Assembly (NCBI RefSeq): GCF_036417845.1 | Contig: NC_089990.1 | Span: forward strand, 7,501-71,500 | Length of the DNA stretch: 64,000 nt | Reading direction: 5' to 3' | DNA from: Apteryx mantelli | Taxonomy: Eukaryota > Chordata > Aves > Apterygiformes > Apterygidae | Shown here: in pieces, positions 45,365 to 64,000 of the stretch | Numbering within the stretch: position 1 is the stretch's first letter | Layout of the letters: each line of letters starts with the position of its first letter | Translations under genes and position numbers: made by a program | The notes under the pieces: model-generated | Database searches by the model: none | What the model was told of the DNA's origin: nothing | The model's input: only the letters and a program-made list of their open reading frames with translations

Positions 45365-48300
45365 AATAAAATTAAAATACTGTTAGAATCTGTAGCCATG
45401 ACAATTGGGGGTTATTTTGACCTTTTAATATACCTCTTTGCTTCAGTGCTTCACTAAACTTCCTCTCAATTCCCTAGCTCAGATATGAGGTATTGTTATA
45501 GTTTAACAGAGCTAAATAAAATAAAGTTAGTAATATAATATTTGTAAGCTGAACTCTGCAATATGTTGAAGATAATGTGCAAGACAGGATAAGACAGTGC
45601 TGTTTCAACAGTGAGTTTTTGGGTGCTGCTATATGGAATTTGTTTGTCCAAGAGCCCAGTTGCTTCATTTTAAACAGCTGAAATCTTTAACACTCCACAA
45701 ACAAGCTTTTAGGATTATTTACCATCTTTGCCAGTGGCTGAGCTAGGAAATTCTTCATTTTGTTTCAACAGACATTGCATCCTAAAATTCTTTCTTTTGC
45801 CATGACTTTTGTGTTCTGATCTCCAAATCTACTCAGTTAATGAATGGCCGCTTCTCCTGGATCAGGCTGTAATTTTTGTGCATGTGCAAAGATTCTTTTC
45901 TTTCAGCTCAGAAATCTCACTTTGGCAAAATACTTTGTAGTATATTTGCATCTGGGATGTATTACCTTTTGCTCCAATGTATTCCATCAAATCACTAGCT
46001 CATACGGTTTTGGGATATGTTTGCCTACAACCACCCTTAGAAAAAAACTACCATGCCTGCTAAACTTTGAATTTGTTGCAGGCTCTGAAAATACCAGAAA
46101 ACAAAACGGAAACCACTAAACTTAAGAATTAGTATTCTAAATAGGGCTAAGTTTTCATATCTCAGCATTCTTTTACATGTAAACCAGTCTCAGTAAGTTC
46201 CTCATGCTAAAGAAGTTGTTACCCTTTAATTGTGAATGTGGATTGGGAGAAGCTCAATCATCTAAAGTAATAAAAAAAAGAACAGAAAAGCAGATAGAAA
46301 AGTAAAAGCTCTTCAGAAATTTTATTCTCAAATGCATGGTTCAGAGTGGATAAAATAGAACCATGTCCCAGTTCAAAGGACTCATTCTCTACAATGAAGC
46401 TTCAAAGCTGATCTCAGACTAGTGAGGTTTCTTAATTGAAAGGGAATGTGATTTAAAAGGAGCCAGTCCCGTCTCTTCATATTCTCCTCAGATCTCCTCA
46501 GCCTGGGATACTCGGTTATTTTCTTTGTATTTTTTAAAATTATTATTATTATTCTCGTCGTCTTTATCCCTTCAGTGCTCTTTGGTCAGAATTAGATGTC
46601 ATAAGAGACCAAAGAGAAATAAAGAAAGAGATTTTAAAGGCTGTCCAATGGCTGAAGTTTATTTTAAAATAGATATAAATGATTCAAGTATTTCCATCAT
46701 TCAGTTTCACAGCTCATTTCCCAGCAGTAAAATTCTCCATATCTCTTAAAACTAATTGCTTACTGTTTTGAGGGGGGATATGGAGGGAACGAGAGGATAA
46801 ACATCCTTGAGAGTGGGGAAAAACAATAGGCAGGTGAAGCAAGACTTTCACAGTCTTATTTATGAAGAGGCCAGTGTAGAGTTACAAGCTGTTGATGAGG
46901 AAATCATGTGGTATAAGGCAGAGTATGTGTCAGAGGTCAGTGTCATAAGAGAAGAAAGAATGGTGTTCCTGAGGACAGAATAAAACTAGAAAATTAGATC
47001 TGTGGGAGAGGCTGAAATAAGGTTCTGTATTAGATAGAAACAGTCGTCATAAAGGAATATGGCCTCATGAGAGAATGGAGGCTAACTGCCATTTCCTGAG
47101 CTGAGATACAGGTCACCTAGTGCCACCTCTCTGTGTTTGATGTTCTGCAGTATTTAATAGGGAAGTGCTGGGCTTTTTCCGCCCCCACGTAGAAAAAGCC
47201 AAGTGCCTTATCCTTCCATATCTCAAGATCTGAAGTATCAGCAGTGCCAGATTTCTGTCTTAAGGACAGGGGAGGAAGGCACCATACCTGCTTATACAGG
47301 ACAAGGCACTACTCTGTTTTTTGTAGTCTTGGAAAATATGGTTTAAGGAGAAGCCCCAGTTTGCTGCAGGACTGTGAACTCTGAGCTGATCATTAGGTGC
47401 ACTGTGTTTAAGGCAGAACAAGAGTAACAGGCCACCCTTGGGAAGTCTGAATTCTGAGGGTCCCTGCAAAGCTCTCTAGGGACAAGTGTATGTGCCATAA
47501 GTAAGATTTAAAGATGCCAGTCCTCAAAACCCAGTTGGTCCTGATGCTTTGAAATCAATAGGATTGCTGGTGGTATTGAGCTACAAACTTCTAGGGCTAT
47601 GTTCTGAGTTTGTTGTAGTCGACATTTTACAGTTACACAAGGTTACACTGGAAGTCGGAAGAATTCTCTTAGCTCTTGGGCTCCTGTAGAGCAAAAGCCG
47701 TATATTGAATGCCAAAGAGCTTAATTGTGACTTTTCAACAGTTACTAATCTGTGTAAGGGAACATAATTGAGAGTTCATGTTCCATGCAGCATATGCCCT
47801 GTTATAGTGTGGCAATATCCCTCTCCTTTTTCAGTATACTGCAGCCAAAGGCAGTGTCTCTTTGGTCTTTATTTTGCTGTTAAATTCAGATTATTCTGAT
47901 CAGTGTTTATTGTGCTGCATGCCTTAACAAAAGCACATGACTGCTTTTGTAATTCTGCTGCATTTCTGAATTGTGAAATGATTGTTAGTATTGACACTTA
48001 GCATATCAGTGTTGGGTTTCAGAGCTAACTCATCTGTGTTGAAGAGTTAGGTTCTCCCTTTCACTGCAAATGAGATAATCCATTTATATCTGTTTTTCTT
48101 AATTTAATTTTTAATAGTAGGCATAAAGCCTAGAGCTTTTCAAGGATTATATTTTGAAATATGTTACATTTGTACTGATGGTTCAAAAATGCTAAATAGA
48201 AATTAATAACTATCCCGTTGGATTATAAAAAGGGCCCAGCCTATTATAATAAATATCTGTAGAAACACTCTGGTTTATGAAGAAAAAAAAAGCTTTTGCC

Positions 48301-51300
48301 ATCTGAAGATCTGGTTGATACCCTTGTTAGAATACTAGAATGTCATATTTTCTTTATTTTTGTTTAACTATAGTTGCAGCTTCTATTGCTAATGGACAAG
48401 TTACCTTGAAACAGTAAAGCTGGACAAAGGTCTTTCAGATAGTATTGGGTAAGTCTCCAGCACAGAATAATATAAGATGGTAGATCTTTTTTAAGCCCAA
48501 CTTCCACTGGCTTCATTTCAGAGAGGGACCTTTTAAGGATGGAAACAAGAGAAGGGGTTTTGCAAGAACAACAAAAAAAGTCAGTTATTTTACGTGCACA
48601 TTTTTTGAGCTTCATGTCCTTCATGGGATCATTTAGCAGATTTAGCAGATAAGCAGAAGCAGAAAAGTCTGCTGCTGAACTAAATATTTTAGATCATTAT
48701 GCTACTTCTTTTTTCAAAATGATGTGAAAATTACTAGTGGTTAATAAAGCTATGGAAATGGAACATCCAGAGGCCAGTGTGGCTCAGAGCCAAACCTATG
48801 ATGCTCAACAATCAAAGTTGCCACTCATTCAATACTGAGGCCCGTACTGCTGGGGTTTCAAGGGTTTTGGTACCCAAGTGAGCTTTTGTTGATGTATTTG
48901 TAATACAGTCACATCTTGTTCTGCAAATGGTGGAATTAGGTTTCCTGTATGAAACTGTTGCATGTTGAGCTGATCTGCCTATTTTATAAAGGTGATTTAT
49001 CTCAGGGGGAACCACTGAGCAATATTTCTTACTGTTTTCAAAAGTTTTCCAGTGAATGGTAACGTGCTTCTTTCTCTGGAGTGAGCCTTGTCACTTTGTG
49101 GATGTTGTAATTCTTCAAGATGCTCTACTCCATTTTAAAAAGGATTCATTAAGCCTTGCTGCTCTGATTCAGTAAAAGAATTTGAAACTGCACTGTACAT
49201 TGGGGACTGTGCAGGGAAGGCATGACTTAGAAAAGTATGTCTTGGTTAAGTGTTAAGGAAGAAAATGGACACAGAAACTGCTGCAGTCTTCATGCATTAG
49301 TCAGAGCATCAACAGAGATGAGTGTACTTCTGTTTGGCTGAATTAAATGGGGTTTAAATGAGTGATGAGAATTTGTATTTGATGATGTTTATATTAAGTG
49401 GAATTAATTTTGAAGCTTAGTCCACTGGAATGTTACTTCAGTCTGTCTACTTGACTCAATAGCAAACTGAAAGAACTGAGATGCTGTGGCCGTCTTAGAG
49501 AAAGCCTATATAAGAAATTATTTTTTTTAACTGCATATATGTAATGTCTATACAGTAATAAAAGTTTGTGTGTATCAGGAACAGAAGAAAAAGCCCCTTT
49601 AAAGCTCTGTTTCCTTTCAGAAAATGAGACTTTAAAATAGTTGTTGGTACAAATTACCATTCTGACTGTAACTAAAAAAGGCTGTATTGCTAATAATCTC
49701 CTTTCCTCCTCATCAGTTGCTGTTACACAGGACAATTTTTGTGTCAGTGGCAAGCAAGTAAAACATAGTATCAGTTAAAGAAGGGCAAAACACTTTTTCA
49801 TGATTAGCATCATACTGAGGGTCAGATTTGGGAATTAAAATTAGGAATTGGGAAAGACTAAGCAGAACAACTCAGGTACTAGAAGACACTGAAGATCTTT
49901 AGTGTATCACAAATGAGTAAATATCACTGATCTTTCATTCTCTTACTGGCTCCTGGGAAGAGAGGGAAGTTACAGTTAAGGTTAGTGAGAATAAAGGCTG
50001 AGGAGCCCAATTGATTGTTGTATAGTAGAAATCTCGAAGGAGTGGATTTAAAGCTGGGACAAGCTTCAGCTATTGACTTTTTGCCTTGAAATATATTAGT
50101 AGGCAATACTTAATGCCACACTTGAATTTTTGAGTTAAGACGATCAGGAATTTGGGAGCTCATTTTGGTACAGGATCTTGCTAAGCTCAAGAAAATAAAA
50201 TGGAGGCCGGTGTCAGTTATGAGGGATACTTCGATGTTAGTTTTCAGGAAGGTATGAGTGCATTAGCTTTATGACTAATGTTATAAGTGGAGTTATAGTT
50301 GCGGTTAGGATTAGGGAACTGGAAAGAGCAGTTGGATGAGCTGAGATTAGTGCAGGATGTTTCAAAGCTTGAACAATTCAGATGTCAGTAAGTATGAATA
50401 GAAGTCACTTTTTTCTTGGGATGTCTGTCATGGTACAAAGGAAGATTAGGGCAATGGTTAGGTTTTGTGGCTTCTGTGTGTTTGAAGACGCTTAGTACCT
50501 ATGGAAAACTCATTTTCCTTATATTTAAGCAAGCTCAGGGTCTGAGCTCTGTGAGGTCTGGGACAGACATTCTCTTCTGAATCCAGGTGTGCCAATGCAA
50601 TAGGTTATTTCCCAGAGCTGTTTTTGTTCCCATGTAGCAGGTTACCTCCCTTGCTCACAGTGTATGTCATCTGTGAGCTTTCCCGATTCAGTTGGGTAAG
50701 GGAGTGCTCCCATAAGCTCCTCTGTCACCAGTTTAATGAGAGAAGGAACTTGCAGCAAGCACTGTTGGAAGATACCATCTCCTAATGGCAAAGCAGGACT
50801 TTTTGGAAGACATCTATCCCCTGCCTTCAAGCAAGGAGGGAATCATGCCTCTTTCTTCTTTTAGAAAGCAAAACAAAACAGGAGATTCCTCAGCAGTGAG
50901 GAACTGTGCAGAATATGCCCTTTTCTTGGCCCCTTGGTAAAATGGCACCTGAAAATAAGCTTTTGGTATGACTTCTTTAAACTGAAACCAGTCTGAAGAA
51001 GACTTTTCCTTTTTTATTTTTTTTTTTAAGCTGAGTTTGGAATGCGTTCATTTAAGAGTGGCTTATTTTGAATTAGTTTGTATTGACTGGGAGCTGATTC
51101 AAGCTGAAGCTCAGTAAATCAGACACAAACTGAAATAAATACCCCAGCAGGAGCTTTTCAGTGGCTGAACTGCAGCAGAGATATGTAAAGTCGTATCACT
51201 GCAGAAAATGATTTCCTTGTTATTTTTCTAGTTCTGTTTGACTTTTCACAACTGCATGCCTGCAAGTGCAAGTTAAGTGTTTATATTCACACAAACTGTC

Positions 51301-51700
51301 CAGTTCAGGTGTTAGTAGCCAGTAGTAGCAGAGGATAGTTTCACTGCTGAAATACCTGGTTTGGGGAATTAGACACTGTTTCTGTGACTCTTTCGCAGAT
51401 GCAGAAATCATGGTGCTTAAGCACATAGTAATTTGTGTTCCAGAAATGTGACTGAGAAGTTTGGCTAGGTTAACCCTGATCTTGCTATCTTCTTTTCCTT
51501 TCCACTTGCCACTTTACAAAGCTCATTAAAACAGGTATTCCTTTCACCATATTTAGCCTCATAAAGTTGCTATAAAGATATAACAGAAGTGTGTCTAATT
51601 GCATAATATAAAATTAAAGAACTAGGTTTTACCTTTCAGGGTATGGCTGCTTGTCAGTAACATAAGCAAGTAACAGATGTGAAAATATCCTTCAGGAAGA
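45365..51700. other. Intergenic sequence, no gene recognised
   Basis: This is a 6 kb stretch of A/T-rich DNA with open frames all shorter than about 110 codons. None has a family signature or coherent splice sites. No tandem array or recent transposon was recognised. Confidence 0.3.
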
Positions 51701-52802
51701 AAGTTTAACATGAAACAAATGTTTATTAAAAAGGACTGTACAGACAAGTTAAACAGGTAGCACACTGTTACTCCGACTGGGCACAGGAGTAAAATATTCA
51801 GAACACAGAAGCCAATGAAACTCAAGGTATTGCTAAAATTTCTAAATGCTAAAATAAAAGCCATGAAGTTGGAATTAGAAAACTGTAAAATAAAGGAAAG
51901 CACTTTATTTAAAATGCTGGTAAAGTCTTAACTTCTTGAGTAGTCTGGTATTTACAGTAACACAGCAATGGCTATTCTTTCAAAAGTGGATCTAATTCTC
52001 CAACTCGAAGCCACTGGCAGGTTCAGTCAATCACGAGTGTGCTGTTTAGAAAGCTAAAGTTGAACTCATTAAGTGCAAGTATTAGAATTTGGCTTATGAT
52101 TTCTCTATTTTGTTAATGAGGTGCTTGGCACTAAAGTCTGAGCAACTGAGTTACCCCAGCTTAGATATGAATATTTCCATAGCAAAGCCTTTACGCACAG
52201 TACAGTGTTCTTGCTTTTTCAATGTGCTTTGGCGGGGGACGGGGAGAGGAGGGAGATGCTTGTGTATTCTTTGCTATTCAGTTGCAGAAAAACAGGACTG
52301 TCCTTTCAGGCAAGTGAGTAACTGCAACAAAAGAATTCAGTGATTTTGCTGTTGCTTGAATACTGATTGCAAAGGGGATGACAAAGCCAGAGTTACACCA
52401 GACTTCAGTAATATAAAGTCTTGTAAGCTATTTGGGCTTGAACAGCCTCTCAGGGTACATGAGAAGGGTCTCTGTGTGACTATTAAGAGAATTTAACCCA
52501 AGTAAAACTGTTAAACTGAACTTAGTGATGAAATAACCTCAAAGAACCTTAGGTACAAAGGGAAACACCATTGGTTCTCCAAGGATCAGAAATGCAGAAG
52601 TTTTGTGATAAAAGCTGTACTTCAGACAGCTTCCTTGTATGCCTAAAAGAACAAAAATCAGTATTATCTCTGTAGTCTTTTGAGAAGGACGACAGGGAGA
52701 AAAGGGCTGAGGGCTGTCATGTGAAAAACTGTTCATGTAAACTTGCTTAATTAATCTGTGAGAGAAAAGAGAAATACCATTTCCCTAAAAAGGATTCTGC
52801 TC

Positions 52803-52816
52803 CCCCCCCCCCCCCA
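52803..52816. repeat. Poly-C run
   Basis: This is an uninterrupted C homopolymer followed by CACCCA. Its length is liable to polymerase slippage and sequencing error. Confidence 0.8.
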
Positions 52817-53635
52817 CCCAGGATCCCTTAATGTATAATACAGATTTTGCCTCCTTGAAATAGTTTGATTCTCAGCAATGCACACAATTCATATGGCACA
52901 GCTTCATGAAAACAGATATGTAAATACTAATCCATGACTGATACAAACACAGGCTGTTAGATTCTTTCTTTTTTAAAAAAAGCAAAACCTTATAAAACAT
53001 AAGGGCACAAAAAAACTATTTTTAAAAAGTAAAAATACAAAATGGACATACTGAATTAGAAAATGGTCAATCCTCAAGCATGCTTCAGTTTAGAGCTCTA
53101 GAGATCCCCAAGAAATAAGTAACCTTGGAAAGCAGCAATGAGGTGAGAGCAGCCAGGACTAACCCCATCTATTTTAGGACCTTCAGGTCTATAAATCCAA
53201 GTTTCTACAAATCTATCCTTTTCTACACACTACTTCACTGCAGACCATTCACCCACTGTGCACTGTCACTCCTTTTTAAATTTATGTACCTCCATTATCA
53301 GAAGTATTCTGTTCTCATGCTTGCAATTAGGAGGAGCCTATGTGCTATCCTCTTAACTGTGCACATTTTTCCTTAAGCCCAATAAAATGCTCTGAGCAGG
53401 GCAGACACCATATGGCCACTCTGATAGTCGAAGATAGAATCCAGTATTTGTGTCAGGAAATATGTGTAAGGATACAGAGTTAGAGCACTGCTGCCATCTG
53501 GTGAAGAGAGCCTGGGGTCAGACTAGCCTCTCCATAATACAGAGATTGAGTCCCAGTAATGCAGCTAACAGAAACTGCTCTTTACCTGTTTTCAGGGGCA
53601 CATGGTCCGTGTTCTGTCTCTGCTGTTGAGAGATG

Positions 53636-53641
53636 TTTATT
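53636..53641 (-). terminator. Candidate ZC4H2 poly(A) signal (AATAAA)
   Basis: AATAAA on the - strand lies about 1.7 kb downstream of the ZC4H2 stop codon and would give a long 3' UTR. A second candidate at 51,722-51,727 would give a 3.6 kb UTR. Sequence alone does not decide between them, or exclude other sites. Confidence 0.25.
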
Positions 53642-55326
53642 TGACTGTGAAACATTAAAATGGAACAATTCCAACTGAACTTGCCATAAATTATAGGACT
53701 ATCTTTGATAAAATACTCATGTGCTTTATGGTAGAGTTGGGAAATTTGTGGTGATGTATGTGATTTGGCCAAAAAATCTTTTTATGTGGATTTGGATAGT
53801 CCCCAGTATTTGATAAAGTCTTCTGATCAGAGATTTGGGGCTTCCCTGTTCTTTTTAACAAGCAAAATTCTCACTATAACCACTGTAGCATAATAGTAGA
53901 GGAAAGAATTGGGCTAAAAAGAGAGGAAGAGTCTAGACAGGCAGTCCCTGCCTCCTAAAGTTAGTGGAAAGAATATTTAAGACTTAGTATCAGTTCAGAC
54001 AACAAAACCAATGATAAAACTGGAATTAGAAGCCAGTAAGTTTTAAGCCCCAGTTCTGTAGTTGAATCACCACCATCTTCCCCTTTGGAGGAGCCGTTGT
54101 TACATGAGAGGAAACAATGGGAGGACGCAGATACAGTGAGAAGTCTGAAGGATCCTCTAATCAGGGTACTTTTGGCCCGTGTACAGAGCACAAAACTAGC
54201 TTGGGCTACAATAAAACTAGCTTGAAAATGACTTACAAAAAGACAAACAACTAGTAAGTTTTCCTTAGGGAAAAAACAAAAAAACAAAAAAACCCCCCAA
54301 AACCCAAAACAGGCAATTCTGGTGAAAGGTATAATTTTCAGTTAACATTGCTTCTGGTGCGTGCTATTGAATTTCCCTGTGATCTACTGGAGGATAAGTC
54401 TGCTAAGGGAGATTTTGGCAGTAGAAACCAGGAAGAGAAGACATGCAGAATGGCTAATATTGCTGTCACAGAGGCAAAGAAATGTTGGTTATTTGATGTG
54501 TGATCCCTGGAGAACCATAGTGAGCTTGTTGGCCTTAGATCCTAGGAAGACCACTAATGCAGTTCATTTGAGCCTTATACTTAAGTCAGTTAGTCTTCTG
54601 ACTGCTGAAAATAATACAACATTAAGATGGTAAAGCATCATAAATTATGTAATTTTTAGTAATTCATACACATCCTACAACTTGATCCGCCTTCCAAATT
54701 TTAAGCCAAGTTTGAAAGAATAGTACAGTCAAACTCCAGTAAATAATCAAAAATCACTTGTGTCCTTAATACACTGATTTCCTGTATATCCAAATCTTTT
54801 TTTCATGAACATGTCCATTATAAAAACAGTTCTACTTGATACTCAAGCCTATGTAGTATTACTAGCCAGGTAAACAAGTTGTTCTTTAGTGAAACAGAGA
54901 CAATCTGCTGTTTCTGCACTTCAAGTAGTCTCCTGTTATCAGGAGAAAATTAGAATAATCTTTTAGTAACATCTGCTTAAAAAAGAGGACATAAAAGAAT
55001 TTGTGGTAATTACATTTGGCATATAGGAATAGTCTGACATTTAGGATACTCGCATTAGACTTCTGTTTTCTTTAGGACTCCAAAAGGTGCAATGTTTGAA
55101 ATGTTAAACCATAGCACCATTAATATTTCTTTTCCTAAAACCAAATCTCAAGGACTGGAGGGAAATTAAGATAGAACAGAAACGTTGTGCTTACATAACA
55201 TTAAATAGAAAACAATGGGTAGGTCGTACTTGAGTCTGCACTTAATAAAATCTGGCTACATTTACAGTTCTACTGGAAAGGTATTGGGACTGGTCACATG
55301 TGTGGTTCTCAATCTTCTGTCCTTCT

Positions 55327-64000
<8,674 letters not shown>

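Overview
This window is the left end of a vertebrate chromosome read inward from the telomere. It starts with about 5.3 kb of (CCCTAA)n, followed by variant telomere repeats and a 9 kb A/C-rich subtelomeric satellite zone. A CR1-type LINE near 44-45 kb, with the ATTCTATG-repeat tail typical of sauropsids, and an avian-looking ZC4H2 gene suggest a bird, although turtles and crocodilians also carry CR1. ZC4H2 is on human Xq11; that block corresponds to chicken 4p / passerine chromosome 4A, so a 4A/4p end is the likeliest identity (inference).

Layout. 1-6,292: telomere and degenerate telomere variants. 6,293-8,540: TG-rich, then polypurine, then A/C-rich DNA with two hairpin-forming inverted repeats. 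8,545-14,930: a 14-bp minisatellite and about four copies of a ~1.15-1.2 kb subtelomeric satellite, one of them interrupted by a solo LTR with target-site duplication. 16,500-18,010 and 21,030-21,420: G/A-rich degenerate minisatellites. 19,325-20,050: a 12-copy, exactly 61-bp array in which each unit resembles a composite core promoter (ETS, ZNF143 and YY1 motifs). 28.5-30.3 kb: a CpG island with a second, shorter copy of that module set among NRF1-motif repeats of about 70-79 bp. 32.49-32.83 kb: another NRF1-motif tandem array. 33.9-37.9 kb: six recognisable exons of a decayed, intron-containing DNA polymerase beta (POLB) copy on the + strand. 41.7-42.7 kb: an old interspersed repeat. 43.98-45.36 kb: the 5'-truncated CR1. 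55.3-59.6 kb: coding exons 2-5 of ZC4H2 on the - strand, with exon 1 beyond the right edge.

The only convincingly intact protein-coding gene is ZC4H2. It is transcribed toward the telomere and its splice sites and reading frame are continuous over the four exons seen. The POLB copy keeps exon order and several splice sites but has at least four frameshifts, so it is an unprocessed pseudogene. Almost all long open frames in the first 30 kb are tandem repeats or biased-composition DNA read without stops, and I do not call them genes.

The most unusual feature is the promoter-like repeat architecture at 19-33 kb. Arrays of housekeeping-promoter motifs (ZNF143/YY1/ETS and NRF1) have been tandemly amplified and segmentally duplicated next to the telomere, with no evident protein-coding gene downstream.
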